A stretch of 64,000 nt of DNA from the NCBI GenBank assembly GCA_948466185.1, contig CAOJZM010000005.1:33980-97979 (forward strand), in the 5' to 3' direction. The DNA comes from an uncultured Christensenella sp. GTDB lineage: Bacteria > Bacillota > Clostridia > Christensenellales > UBA1242. Below, in pieces: positions 52,001 through 62,480 of the stretch; the stretch's first letter is position 1, and every line of letters begins with the position of its first letter. The position numbers were made by a program, and so were the translations under genes. A model generated the notes under the pieces. That model made no database searches, was not told where the DNA came from, and saw nothing but the letters and a program-made list of their open reading frames with translations.

Positions 52001-55000
52001 AAATGCTGTAACTCAAATTGCGACAACAGCAGACGCTTCAGGAATTAGACTTTCTGGAGACATTGGAAGTATTGATATTGTCAACGGTTACTATCTGCTT
52101 GGATGGTATTTAAAGAACGGGTCAACTATCGTTCGCACTAATAACGGAGCTCTTTCTCTTGCCACCTTATTTGAAATTGGGGAAGATGGCGTCATAGGTA
52201 ATGCGGACATACTTGGTATGCTTGGCAGTGGAGCAACAACTACTATCACAATTCAACCAGTTCTTAAACAAAAAACAATTACCCTTAATATAACAGAAGG
52301 TAATGATGTCAATGATCTTATTTCATATAAAACTGTAACAGATGGCAATCCAACAGTTCCTGATGGAAGTGCGGAAATTTTAACTTCTTATATCTATTAT
52401 CACAACCAAGAAACATTTACAGATATAAGTGGAAATGTTTATGGCGGGGCTTCAGCGTTCAGCTTTAAAAATAACAATTTGGATGTTCTTTTCCAAAAAG
52501 TTGCTTCCCTTGCTTTAACAGGTTACAGACTTAACCATAATAGTGTGGAAAACATCTTCAATATCACAGGTGGCAAATTCAGCACTTTAGATGTTGAAAT
52601 AAATTATGGGGAAGATAATGAAATTACCCTTGATTTTGTACCGGTTTTTGATAATAAAATTGTTTATACTGTTATAGTTGGGAATAATCAAAATGCTGAT
52701 ACCACAACCATTAATATAAGCATGGGTGACACCATCACATTGACAACTGCAACCACCTCTGGTACTGTAACTTATGATGTTACAACAGCGGGTAGTGAGG
52801 AAGTTAAATATACGGTAACTACAAGTGAAGTCCCAGGATACGCAGCGACTGCTAACAAGCAATTTATTTTCACAGGTGAAAATTTCGAGGGCTCGGCAAA
52901 CAGTTCTGAAAAAGTCACAAGTTTTACTTTAACAGAGGGCAACATTAAAGATTTCTTATCTAAAGAATTTTATTATTCGGATAAGGGCGAAAACAATTTC
53001 ACAATTACCACTCAACTTGAGCCTATCACATATCAAATAAGACTTTCAGTAAATGAGTCATATGAAAAACTTGTGGAAGGAACATATAAGGTTGATACAG
53101 ATGGAAAATATGTTGAAGTTGTTTACAACACAAATATGCCAGAGCTTAAAGCTGTAAGCGTATCAAGACTTGGTTATAAGCTTGCAGGCTGGATGAATAC
53201 AGCAACAAATGAAATTGTGCTTGATAAAGACGAGGATGGCAATTGGAATGATGCAATTTACAAAGTTGCAGGTAATATGACAGTTAAACCTGTTTGGGTT
53301 GTTGATACTGATAATTATTACATTAATATAGATGAAATAAACGGAAGTGAATTATATTACGTAGGCATGAGTCAAGAGGTTGCATCGGTAACGCTTTCAA
53401 CTGATACGGTGGGAGAAGCAGTTACAACAGGAACAATTCTTGAAGGAAACGGTGATTATATCACTGCTCAATATTGGGCAAAAGAGGACAGTATTGATGA
53501 TGTTGTTGAATCTTCAACAACTCTCCACCTCACAAACGTAAGCGAAAGCGGCAGATATGTTTATGTAATTAAAGTACAATCTGCGAATGCAAATCTTCAG
53601 GCAGAAGCTTATACGATAATATCTGACCCAGTTCAAGTAACCATTAAAGCTAACGAAATTATTGTTAAAGACGCTGCTATAAAGGGTTATTATACTGGAA
53701 CAAGTGATTATATTGCACATGCAGACTCCATTCTTGGCACCCTTTATTATAAATATAATGCTTTTGGTCAAGAGGGAGAAGCGATAGATGAAGGAATTGC
53801 ATCTTTCGAAAACATTCAGTTTATTGATGATTCTACAACAAATAAATTTAATGTTAAAGCTGGTTATTCTGTTCGCTATTTTGTTAATTTAAATGAGAAT
53901 GCAGAAAACTTTGCACAGATCAAGACATTAGATGAAAAGAGTTATGTTGTTGTTGATGCAGTTGGTGAGATTGTTACGACGACAATTGTGCTTAATGTTT
54001 ATGGAAAGGGCTTATATGCTGAGGGTATGGTTCATGAAGTTCCATACACCACTTCAAATGCGAATGGAATTGACCTTGAAGCATACGGCATTGTCGCAAC
54101 AGCAGATATCTTCACTGCAAGTTATGAAACTAAAACTTACTCAGCAAGAGAGGATTTTGAAGTAAACAACTTTGCTGTTAATATAGATGTCGATTCAGTT
54201 ACAAATAATTTCGATTTTGTAATCAGTGGAACTTATACTATTGAAGCAGCAACAATTGAACGTACGTATACTACTCAATACTTGACGGCTTCTTCAACGG
54301 GTGCTCTTAATGGTCTTAACGCAAATTATGCAAATGCGTCATATATCCTTACCATTACCAATATTACAGTAAACGGTAAAAACCTTGAAGAATACAGTGC
54401 ATCCAAAACTTTCTATACTTATATAGATGAAAATGGTGTGGCTGCACTTACCATTTTTGGCAATGGAAGCAATTCCCTCACCGTTGCTGTTAATTCTGAA
54501 TTTGAAGTTGGCTTAACTGTCCAAGTTAGTGCACTTCTTGCTGATAATAACTTAACTTTCCTTGGCTACTTTGGGGTTGATCAAGATTATCAACAAATTC
54601 TTAAGAATTTTACAAACTCAGGAAACACATCAAGTGTGGTTTCTAAAGTTGAAGGAAAACAAACAATATTTGCAGTGTTTACAGACGCAAAAGCTGTAAC
54701 ACTTAACAATGGCATTTCAAGTGAAACCATATATGTTTCTGCTGGCAGTGAAGGCGTTATTGTAGATAACCCAACTAACAAAGGTTTAACCTTTGCAAAT
54801 TGGGATTTTGCTGAAACTGATGGCAGCGTAGCTGCAATGACAGGTGAAGACAAATCTAAGTTTACGGTAACTGTAGGTTCTGTTCCAGCAACTGCAACTG
54901 CTGTTTGGACTCTTGATGCTCCAGAAACCGAGAAAACTGGTGCAACCGTTACTAAAACAGCAAGTGAAACGAATGTGAATTTGACTTTTGAGGACGCGGC

Positions 55001-58000
55001 TGGAAGTATCACAAACAAAAATACAGCAATCACATACACTTATGCTTGGTTTAAAGGAGAGGAGACAACTCCATTATCACTTTCTGAAACACTAAGTTTT
55101 GCTAAACTTACAACCGACGATAATGGTGGTTATAAGGTGGTAATCACTGCAACTTATGGCGAGTATACTCAAACAACCACTGTACCTTTCACCTTAAATG
55201 TTGAAACAATAAAAATCACAAGCTTTACACTTTCTTCCCTTTCTGAAGTATATAAGAATGGTAACTACGCGACCGAAGTAAAAGCAATTCTCAATATGTC
55301 AAACAGTGAAGAAGCAAGTGAATACCTTCTTTCAAACAATATGGATGGATCAAGAAGTATTTACTTTACCATTGCTGGCGACAGTGAATTACGCAATGTA
55401 AAAACATATTTGATTTCTTTAAATGTTAATACAAAAGTTTATACCATCACTGGAAATGGAAGCGTTAATTTTGATATCACAAAGGCAAGCTATGAATTGA
55501 CAGGTGTTGAGATCACCAAAGATTTTGGAAGCCCAAATCCAAAATTTGAGGTTGTAAAGAATGTTCTTGGCGAAAATATTACCTTCTATTTTGAAGAGAG
55601 TACAGAAACTGCTGTAGGCAGATATTCACTTGTTTACAAGAACTGCTCAAGTGATGCAAACTATGATGTTACTGCTTCTGAAAATTATTATGAAATTTTG
55701 GCGCTTAAAGCAGGATTAAGAATTTCATTTGTAGAAGAATTTAAGGCAGAATACAGCAAAGTTGCTGCAACACAGATTGTTGCTGAATTTGATACCGATG
55801 CACAGGTGTGGTATTTTGTTGCAAAAGATGCTTCTAACAATGAAATTGCACGTGTAGAAGTTAGTCTTAAATACGGCGAAACAGCAGACGAAAATAAAGA
55901 CCTTACATCTGAAATGCTTGAAAAAGCACTTGATGAATTTGATTTCGCCTTGGCTGTTGGAAGTGCAATTAATGCTGGAAATTATGTGATAAATGTAACT
56001 CCTAAGGCAGATATCGAAAATCCTCAATTTGAGGGCGGTGCAGCGTTTATTGGAACAAACAAAACTTTTAATATTGAACAAGCAGTTATCACCGTTAATT
56101 CAGTAAGCAAGACTTTTGATAAAACAACGACTTTCTCTTCAAATACAACTGGGCACACAGTTGATATGACGGGTGTTGTATCTGGCGATGTTGTAATCGT
56201 TTCTGGTTCTTTTGCAAGTGCTCATGTAGGCAAAAACATTGGAATAACTTTTGACGCTTTAGGTGGAGCAGATGCCGCAAACTACAAGTTTGCCGAAACT
56301 CTTCCAACAACAGGAACAATAGAAGCTTCTGGAGACAGTATCAATGTTTCTATTGGAACAAATGAGTTTATGTATGGAGAAATAAATAATATTGCTTCTC
56401 TTGCAGATATACTTGGGAAAGTAGGGCCAAGCGTTGTCGCAGGTGCTGATGTTGAAGACCTTATACAAGCTGGCCATGTAAATATCTCAGGATTTGAAAT
56501 TGTTGGTGCTCAATATTCAACTTCAAATAACCTTAAAGCTGGTAAATATACTCTTAATCTTACAATTGAATCTAATGACTATACAATCGTTAACAATGTT
56601 GAATCATTTGAAATTACTATTAAGGAAATCCAAATAGATTTAAGTGGTGCGACAGTAACAAAGGTGTATGACGGAACCACCGATCTTCCTGATGTTGCTT
56701 GGGATTTGAGCGAAGTCATTAGTGGAGATAAAGTGTCTGTTACTGGATCTTATGATGATATAACTGTTGCAACAGGCAAGGTGTTAAATCTTGCTCTTGC
56801 TGGTGACGATAAAGATAACTATACAATTTCAAATGTTCCAACAGGAACAATTGAAAGAACATCCGTTCGTCTTAACGTGGACTATACAACTCTCTCCGAC
56901 TTTGTCAATGATGGCGAAAGTGTTAATGTTAACGAAGCATTCTTTGATGTTCCATATCCTGCGACCAAGTCAATGGCTGAAATCCTTGCAGATTTTCACT
57001 ATCCAACAAGAACAGGATACACTGTTGTCGGCTGGAAATATAATAAAGAAATTTCTGGCGAGGTTGGAAAAGAGGAAGTAAATGCAACGACTCTTCAAGA
57101 AGTTCTTGATAATGCATTTAAGAGCGGTAAAGAACTTACCATCTTTGCAAATTGGGAAAGAAATAATGTTACTGTAACAGTAAATGTTACAAATGCAAAC
57201 GTATTCCTTGACAATGACACAACTGCGAAATCTACATTCGTAATCCCTTATTATAGCGATATAACCCTTGCAATTAAAGCAGTTCAAGGATATAAATTCA
57301 CAGGCTATGAGGTTAAATCTGGCACAGTTAGTGGAGTTATAACACCAAGTGGAGTTAACACAAGGAATGACGGTAAGGTTACTCTTGCAAATGTTAAGAC
57401 AGATGTTACCCTTGACTTAACAGTTGAAGAGATTAAGATTACTGTCACCGCAGATCCAGCTGTTCCAGCAAACTCTAATCTTGTTAGCCAAGATTGGAGT
57501 GAGAAGGAGTACTCTTACTCAAGCATCAATGCTGCTGCTGTAGGTCTTCTTCCAGATGTTAATTTAACAGCAGGGACATACAAACTCAATGGTTGGTCTT
57601 ACTATGCAAGCGAGGAAGAAAAAGTTGTTCTTTCAATGACAAGTACAGACACATTGCTCTCTATCGTTGGTACGGACCTAAATACTGATATTGAAATAAT
57701 TTTCACAGCAGAGTGGTTAGGTGAAAACTATACTATTACATTTGATGCAACTGATGGTGCATTTGAAGGTTCAACAACTTCAATTAATGCTGTTTATGGA
57801 AGTCCACTTTCTGAAACCTTCCCAACAGCAGTTCTTGCTGGAAAGAGCAACACTTGGAACACAAGTGCTGACGCCACAGGGAAATATTACAAACAAAATG
57901 ATGTTCTTGAAACAATCGGAACGCTTAATGGCTCAGTATATGAGTTTACATTATATGCAGTTTGGAGTAACGCTTCAAGCAGTTTGACAGTAACTTTTGA

Positions 58001-61000
58001 TACTGAAACCATCACTGTAGAAACAAGCAGTGGAAAAGCTGTTAATGATGGAGATGAATTTGAACTTGTTTATTCAGTTGATTCACTTTCTCTCACAATC
58101 ACAACTCCTGCAGGTTATACCTTTGATGCAAAATTTACAAATGAGGCCGATGGTACAATCACAACAATAAGCAGAACCATTAAAATTGAAAACTTAAATC
58201 AAGACAGTACTTTAACTATTACTTTAAAACCAAATCAAAACTCACTTACAATCACCAATGCAAACTCAACTATTACATCAGTAAGTTCAGTTAAAGAGGG
58301 AGAGACAGTTACAGAAATTTCTCAAGTTATAGTTGCTGACACTGGAACGCAGGCGGTTATCACGTTTACTCCAGCAGACGGATACATCTTCGATGAAAAT
58401 TCAAGCATTGTATTAACTGGCTCAGGTAAATATGAAGTTGACAGCACATATCCAGATGGAAAGCTTGTTCTTACATGGAAGGATTTCACATCAGGTGCAA
58501 CACTTAATGTTAATCCTACAGCAAAGGTGAACACCATCACATTTGATGACAGTTCAAACTATGTTGAAAAGATTTCAATCAATTCTACCTCTTTGAATGT
58601 TAAGGGTGACACATATGATGCCTTAACAGGAACAGAACTAATTATAAGTGTTACATTAAAATATGGTTATGTAAATGCAAACCTTGGAATTGTTGGTGCA
58701 ACATTAACACCAGTAATGGGCGTTGAAACATTTGATGAAGCCACAAGACTTTACAGCCAAACTTTCACTTTAAATGGTTATACAGGTGCATTTAGTTTCA
58801 ATATTGATGCTGAGGCAAGGGCATATGAGTTCTCTCTTGAAAACAAAAATCCAACAATGGGTAATGTTAATCTTGACAAGACCAGTGCCAAATTTAATGA
58901 GACAATCAATCTTAGTGCAACTGCAATCAGCGATTCATATATTTTCGCAGGATGGTATGTTGGAGAAGAATTGATTTCTAAAGATTCAAACCATGCGTTC
59001 ACTCTTAGTGAAACATATAAAAACGCTCTTGAAAGTGATGCTACTGTTGTTATTCACGGAACATTTACATATGCAGAAACTGAAATAACAATTAAGAGCA
59101 GTGCCAACGGATATTTAACTTATACTTATAAAGAAACAGAATACACAGTTGCAACAAATTCTGAAACAAGCAAAAAATTTGATTTCAATGAAACAATTGT
59201 GTTCACACCACATGCAGACAAGGGATACAAAGTGGGTGAAGTAAACTTCTATAATGGAAGTGACAAGATTACAGGTAAGGACTGGTATGATGAAACAACA
59301 GGATTAATAACACTTCCAGTTTTACCAACAGATGCTCCAACCCTAATTGAAGTTATCTTTGCTCCAGACGAAGTCCTTGTTAACATGAGGGTAGGTGTGC
59401 TCATTAACTATCAAATGAGTTATGGCACAGATATCGGTGGTAAAGTTTATCTTGCAAATCCATCAACAGGTGATGCTTTAACAACAGATGAAAGATATCA
59501 CAAAGTTGAAATGGAGGGCGTTACTTATCAAGTTCTTACACTATCAACGGAAAAACTTTACTTTGTTGTTGAAAATAACAGTGGATATAGTTATACTCTT
59601 ACATCCTTAAATGAAGGAGTTATTATCAATCAAATTACGCTTCCAAATGGCAAAACCGTATTTGAAGTGTCAGGAATGTCAGAAGAGGTTACCATTGAAG
59701 TTGTATTGAGAGCAGAAGACAATTCAATTTCAATTGTTTTCGTGAATGAAAATGAAGAGCCTGTTCCAGCAGGAAGCATATCTGTCAACACAAAAGAAGG
59801 TTATGTTGTTGCCTCAGGAAATAACTCTTCAGAGGTAAAAATATCTGCACTTACCATTGAAAATTCAGTAATCAATGTAACAGTCAACACAAACTTGAGT
59901 TACACATTTGTTGAAGATAATGGTAAACCAAAATCTTTTATCGCAGAGGATAAACTCAAAGCGCTTGTAACAATAGATGAAATCGATAATAGTGTAGACC
60001 CAACACAAAATGGCTATACACAAAAAGCAGCCATTACAATTACAGGGCTTAACACAAATGGAACAATTTATATCTATGCTCAACCTAAGGAATATAATAT
60101 TGAATTTATAAGTGATGGCCACAAAGTTGGAAACACACTTACAAAAGTTGTGTATGGACAAGAATTGCCACCATTTGACACTAGATCCATTTTACCTGAC
60201 GATAAGGATAGTTTCCTCTTCCTTGGTTACTTCTCAAAGGAGCTTGGACAAGGGGTGCAATATATTGATGAAAATGGTTCAGTGACAAGCGCATGGCTTG
60301 AAAATGGATATGAATGGAATGGTACAAACTATGAAGTTCAAGACGGGTTCTATTTCCCAGAAACCAACACATTCAAACTTTATGCGGCTTGGTATTACAC
60401 CAAGGAAAAAGTTACAATCTCCTTCCTTCCAGACGGTATAGTTGGAGAAACTGATGTAACAATTAGTGATATTGTAATTTCTCTCGACTCTGCAACATCA
60501 TGGACAACAGCAGACAACCTGTTCTATGCGGAAGTAAGAACAGGGCAAAAGATGATACTCAGTGCCTATGAATTTGAGGGCTACACATTCAAATATTGGG
60601 AGTTGACAAGAGATGACGGAACAAGTTTAATCATTCAGTCTCCAGTTTATGAATATGAATCTAAGATAGGCAGTGTATTTATCAAAGCGGTTTACTTCGG
60701 TAACTTTGAATTGACAACATTTGATGAAAGTCATAATGAACTCGATGGAATTTGTGGTGAGGCATATATAATGCAGGAGGGACTTTCTCTTGGCAAGAGT
60801 GGTGCATATGACACGACCAAAAATGTAACACTTGTTGCTGCATATAATCCGGGCTACACATTCAAGGGTTGGATTGACACAACCACAGGGCTTTATCTCA
60901 CAGATTCAACTGGCAGAATAATCTTAGGAGACCTTGTTGATAAATCATATCGTTACACGATTCCGCAGCTTATTAATACTCCACTCAGCCTGAAAGCTGT

Positions 61001-62123
61001 GTTTGAGGGTGCAGAAATTGGTGTTAGATTTGATTTCTCTCAACTTTCAAGTTTTGGCTCCTTAAATAATGTAACAATCAATGGCCAAACATTAGGACTT
61101 GCAAATGAATATGATGCAAGAGTTGGCGACACAATTGAACTTGTTATAGATATGAGCTATGGTTACGGTGTAACATGGCAGGGGGCTATCTTCACAGGAA
61201 GTGAAGGCAAGTATACCTACAGAATTGATGCCCGTGACCTTGAACAAATCGCAGGAAGCAAGCATGAAAACGTTCTCGTTGTAAGACCTATTGCAACACC
61301 TGACCCAATCAAGTATGTGTTTGGTTTAGAGGTTGAGGGCGAATTAAATTCAAGCGAACTTGAACTTGTTGGACAGTTAATCTATCGTGATGGTGCTGGC
61401 AATGCTGTAACCATCGTCAATGACAGTGAAATTACTTCACTCTTTGGCAGGACAGTCACAATTGATGTTGTTATGAAGGCAAACTATAAGATTGGCAGTG
61501 TATATCTTATCGTTGATGGCAGAATGGAAAACATTTCAAACACTTATCTCGATGCTCAAAAACAAATCGTTTTGACATCTGATATACTTGAAAGATATCA
61601 GGTGAGCGGCGAAGTAAGAATTATTGTAAATTATGCAAGGATGCTTTGGACTGAATATCGTTCACAAAGTTTAAGCGGAAACGGAACACAAAGTGACCCT
61701 TACATCATCGCAACAGCAGAAGACTTTGCATTCGTTGCATATGCAGTAAACAGAGGACTTCTTAATGAAAGTAATCTTGCCTACACAGATGCATATTATA
61801 ATGTAACAAATGATATTGACTTTACTGGCAAGTATTGGGTTCCAATCGGAACTGAAGAAAATCCATTCAACGGTATCATAAATCTTAACACTTACTCTGT
61901 CAAAGGTATAACACACTTTATGACATACCTTCCAACAACTTATCATGAAGGACTTATCTGGCATATGACAGAAAGAGCTCAGGTGCTTAGAACAAACTCA
62001 AGTCTTGTTCTCATCCTTTCAATTGTTGGCGGAATACTTCTCTTACTCCTTCTTATCATCCTTATTATCGTAATCGTAAGACGTAGAAAGAAGAAGAGAA
62101 TGGAAGAACTTGCTAATGGCTAA
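49017..62123 (+). CDS. giant membrane-anchored repeat surface protein, 4368 aa
   Basis: The start at 49017 follows AAAGGAG; longer in-frame starts lie in the promoter. A signal peptide (KLLKGFYCVAIMLLSAGAICFA) is followed by a GLUG-like module with FKGTFYGGNRTITNI near residues 155-170. The rest is mosaic: InlB/Flg_new-like beta units (for example FAGWYVGEELI near 3311), MBG-type units (ITKDFGSPNPKF near 2164, VTKVYDGTTDLP near 2545), and a second GLUG-like piece, GNGTQSDPYIIATAEDFAFV, near 4222. One membrane helix at about 4330-4353 and an RRRKKKR tail anchor the C-terminus. It is probably an adhesin or scaffold; no catalytic domain is visible. Confidence 0.88.
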   Translation: MKRKLLKGFYCVAIMLLSAGAICFAPSLKGQGDFANEAANETDVMLSSGLANNSSAFAETVNEEETLTRWDSKFSNMSKAEVEALAATVESSTATRPDGTYHLIASVDDLAMVSYQILNGNTTWASYNYELTANLDLSGSLWTPIGTRGNAFKGTFYGGNRTITNISVATISTTSDGYAGLFGYTSGAKISNTIINGFKYSDASSTTYAGALIGYAGANTIVSNCYSIGTSGITAGIGTCESTVKVYRGGSRDGVTAHYTTDAAINGAFTVSNGTYTSGYAVTYICGSGAGIVKYSSRTSWSSTQYIYQTYGSNITTSGTVQDSFGNYGSMPGKRSDVMRDQSGNFAIKEGYAFTFKTGSTTITDLTAVSTLKSNGLLVNLAWATKNYTVNIHYGYNKTNGTERTETRSVGNDFRFDGQILPSSLTRVGYTLASQKFGTSTGTSVGQAGACYVGDSAGLSGTTYQLYLGWTAKTNIAYNIDYTNATSDAGFNPANAVSSMTLKEGATTVNPAAGTTYDYDVTNHTSSNTVTIELTLNWGYSLATGSANFNSSKPTMSNAGVYLVFGSGSYDTYIPTSASITGNETLNKKTYTITISNLVGSGQIYLAFVRDVIDVTLDGENVTWQLSGLANAKGGTSPVYTSLGSTTAAQTTLSTRVGEKFKLTATRSKADYFITEYGYSGVAGTYGGDAPTVSGTKDATYDHYTDYSWEISQFISTSSGADRYFTAKARALTINIVIKIVHNETYSGATLATAGVKDHNEVTNDTLTMSANIVEGAVIAFMQENAYYALSSASNKATITSTNPDETPSLETLEVSTEGYKRHEFTFNPKIIDNKGTPTYTITFNAVPQIYNVKAQIVINGSAIDNATAAKFFSSFPELDTKLHEGKPNSGFSNEAFAFELSALGQMYLIFDQLEGGENKIVVEPDENDTRPGTCGTLESTTFYHGTKDSIITAYLNYKTFNIAFSNEAVISGVNNTSDDASLADAINSLIDTTGNAVTQIATTADASGIRLSGDIGSIDIVNGYYLLGWYLKNGSTIVRTNNGALSLATLFEIGEDGVIGNADILGMLGSGATTTITIQPVLKQKTITLNITEGNDVNDLISYKTVTDGNPTVPDGSAEILTSYIYYHNQETFTDISGNVYGGASAFSFKNNNLDVLFQKVASLALTGYRLNHNSVENIFNITGGKFSTLDVEINYGEDNEITLDFVPVFDNKIVYTVIVGNNQNADTTTINISMGDTITLTTATTSGTVTYDVTTAGSEEVKYTVTTSEVPGYAATANKQFIFTGENFEGSANSSEKVTSFTLTEGNIKDFLSKEFYYSDKGENNFTITTQLEPITYQIRLSVNESYEKLVEGTYKVDTDGKYVEVVYNTNMPELKAVSVSRLGYKLAGWMNTATNEIVLDKDEDGNWNDAIYKVAGNMTVKPVWVVDTDNYYINIDEINGSELYYVGMSQEVASVTLSTDTVGEAVTTGTILEGNGDYITAQYWAKEDSIDDVVESSTTLHLTNVSESGRYVYVIKVQSANANLQAEAYTIISDPVQVTIKANEIIVKDAAIKGYYTGTSDYIAHADSILGTLYYKYNAFGQEGEAIDEGIASFENIQFIDDSTTNKFNVKAGYSVRYFVNLNENAENFAQIKTLDEKSYVVVDAVGEIVTTTIVLNVYGKGLYAEGMVHEVPYTTSNANGIDLEAYGIVATADIFTASYETKTYSAREDFEVNNFAVNIDVDSVTNNFDFVISGTYTIEAATIERTYTTQYLTASSTGALNGLNANYANASYILTITNITVNGKNLEEYSASKTFYTYIDENGVAALTIFGNGSNSLTVAVNSEFEVGLTVQVSALLADNNLTFLGYFGVDQDYQQILKNFTNSGNTSSVVSKVEGKQTIFAVFTDAKAVTLNNGISSETIYVSAGSEGVIVDNPTNKGLTFANWDFAETDGSVAAMTGEDKSKFTVTVGSVPATATAVWTLDAPETEKTGATVTKTASETNVNLTFEDAAGSITNKNTAITYTYAWFKGEETTPLSLSETLSFAKLTTDDNGGYKVVITATYGEYTQTTTVPFTLNVETIKITSFTLSSLSEVYKNGNYATEVKAILNMSNSEEASEYLLSNNMDGSRSIYFTIAGDSELRNVKTYLISLNVNTKVYTITGNGSVNFDITKASYELTGVEITKDFGSPNPKFEVVKNVLGENITFYFEESTETAVGRYSLVYKNCSSDANYDVTASENYYEILALKAGLRISFVEEFKAEYSKVAATQIVAEFDTDAQVWYFVAKDASNNEIARVEVSLKYGETADENKDLTSEMLEKALDEFDFALAVGSAINAGNYVINVTPKADIENPQFEGGAAFIGTNKTFNIEQAVITVNSVSKTFDKTTTFSSNTTGHTVDMTGVVSGDVVIVSGSFASAHVGKNIGITFDALGGADAANYKFAETLPTTGTIEASGDSINVSIGTNEFMYGEINNIASLADILGKVGPSVVAGADVEDLIQAGHVNISGFEIVGAQYSTSNNLKAGKYTLNLTIESNDYTIVNNVESFEITIKEIQIDLSGATVTKVYDGTTDLPDVAWDLSEVISGDKVSVTGSYDDITVATGKVLNLALAGDDKDNYTISNVPTGTIERTSVRLNVDYTTLSDFVNDGESVNVNEAFFDVPYPATKSMAEILADFHYPTRTGYTVVGWKYNKEISGEVGKEEVNATTLQEVLDNAFKSGKELTIFANWERNNVTVTVNVTNANVFLDNDTTAKSTFVIPYYSDITLAIKAVQGYKFTGYEVKSGTVSGVITPSGVNTRNDGKVTLANVKTDVTLDLTVEEIKITVTADPAVPANSNLVSQDWSEKEYSYSSINAAAVGLLPDVNLTAGTYKLNGWSYYASEEEKVVLSMTSTDTLLSIVGTDLNTDIEIIFTAEWLGENYTITFDATDGAFEGSTTSINAVYGSPLSETFPTAVLAGKSNTWNTSADATGKYYKQNDVLETIGTLNGSVYEFTLYAVWSNASSSLTVTFDTETITVETSSGKAVNDGDEFELVYSVDSLSLTITTPAGYTFDAKFTNEADGTITTISRTIKIENLNQDSTLTITLKPNQNSLTITNANSTITSVSSVKEGETVTEISQVIVADTGTQAVITFTPADGYIFDENSSIVLTGSGKYEVDSTYPDGKLVLTWKDFTSGATLNVNPTAKVNTITFDDSSNYVEKISINSTSLNVKGDTYDALTGTELIISVTLKYGYVNANLGIVGATLTPVMGVETFDEATRLYSQTFTLNGYTGAFSFNIDAEARAYEFSLENKNPTMGNVNLDKTSAKFNETINLSATAISDSYIFAGWYVGEELISKDSNHAFTLSETYKNALESDATVVIHGTFTYAETEITIKSSANGYLTYTYKETEYTVATNSETSKKFDFNETIVFTPHADKGYKVGEVNFYNGSDKITGKDWYDETTGLITLPVLPTDAPTLIEVIFAPDEVLVNMRVGVLINYQMSYGTDIGGKVYLANPSTGDALTTDERYHKVEMEGVTYQVLTLSTEKLYFVVENNSGYSYTLTSLNEGVIINQITLPNGKTVFEVSGMSEEVTIEVVLRAEDNSISIVFVNENEEPVPAGSISVNTKEGYVVASGNNSSEVKISALTIENSVINVTVNTNLSYTFVEDNGKPKSFIAEDKLKALVTIDEIDNSVDPTQNGYTQKAAITITGLNTNGTIYIYAQPKEYNIEFISDGHKVGNTLTKVVYGQELPPFDTRSILPDDKDSFLFLGYFSKELGQGVQYIDENGSVTSAWLENGYEWNGTNYEVQDGFYFPETNTFKLYAAWYYTKEKVTISFLPDGIVGETDVTISDIVISLDSATSWTTADNLFYAEVRTGQKMILSAYEFEGYTFKYWELTRDDGTSLIIQSPVYEYESKIGSVFIKAVYFGNFELTTFDESHNELDGICGEAYIMQEGLSLGKSGAYDTTKNVTLVAAYNPGYTFKGWIDTTTGLYLTDSTGRIILGDLVDKSYRYTIPQLINTPLSLKAVFEGAEIGVRFDFSQLSSFGSLNNVTINGQTLGLANEYDARVGDTIELVIDMSYGYGVTWQGAIFTGSEGKYTYRIDARDLEQIAGSKHENVLVVRPIATPDPIKYVFGLEVEGELNSSELELVGQLIYRDGAGNAVTIVNDSEITSLFGRTVTIDVVMKANYKIGSVYLIVDGRMENISNTYLDAQKQIVLTSDILERYQVSGEVRIIVNYARMLWTEYRSQSLSGNGTQSDPYIIATAEDFAFVAYAVNRGLLNESNLAYTDAYYNVTNDIDFTGKYWVPIGTEENPFNGIINLNTYSVKGITHFMTYLPTTYHEGLIWHMTERAQVLRTNSSLVLILSIVGGILLLLLLIILIIVIVRRRKKKRMEELANG

Positions 62124-62133
62124 TCTTTGAATT

Positions 62134-62164
62134 AAAAAAGACTGACAAACGTCAGTCTTTTTTT
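62134..62164 (+). terminator. terminator of the giant surface protein gene
   Basis: AAAAAGACTGAC and GTCAGTCTTTTT form a 12-base stem with a 4-base loop and T7. Confidence 0.92.
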
Positions 62165-62480
62165 GTACCATAAAACCATCGGATAGTCGAGTGGTTCAGT
62201 GGAGTTTTGTCGATGGGAAGAAAAATTACTTATGAGGCAATACATTGTTATCTTGAACACAGTCTTGTAATATGTCATCCCGACCATTCGGGGTCCTCCG
62301 AAAGCACTTGTTGCTTTTGGGGTGAAACGTTGAGGGTTCTAGTCTATAACAGTTAAATGGGTTGCGGGAAACTGAATCCTTCGACTCCGTGCAAAGCACT
62401 CCACTCAGGATGACAAAAAGAGGACGAATGCAATTTCCGCGTGGCAAAAATGATGGGTGACTCGTGAATCTTTTTATGTC
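62165..62480. other. 316-base gap with dispersed repeat copy 2
   Basis: After the terminator there is no supported gene. The gap is largely filled by the element at 62274-62414. Confidence 0.6.
62274..62414 (-). repeat. dispersed repeat copy 2 (REP/MITE-like)
   Basis: Its ends are inverted: GTCATCC at the left and GGATGAC at the right. Bases 62367-62414, reversed, match the left 45 bases of the copy at 34659, including GGAGTGCTTTGCACGGAGTC. The inner part differs, so the two copies share an end but not the middle. Confidence 0.7.

Noticed and set aside
61905-61990. Sortase signal (LPTTY) in the 4368-residue protein
   Set aside because: It is not LPxTG and lies too far before the membrane helix; the helix and basic tail suffice as an anchor.
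62231-62460. Short minus-strand frame over the dispersed repeat
   Set aside because: Composition follows the repeat; there is no start context or recognisable product.
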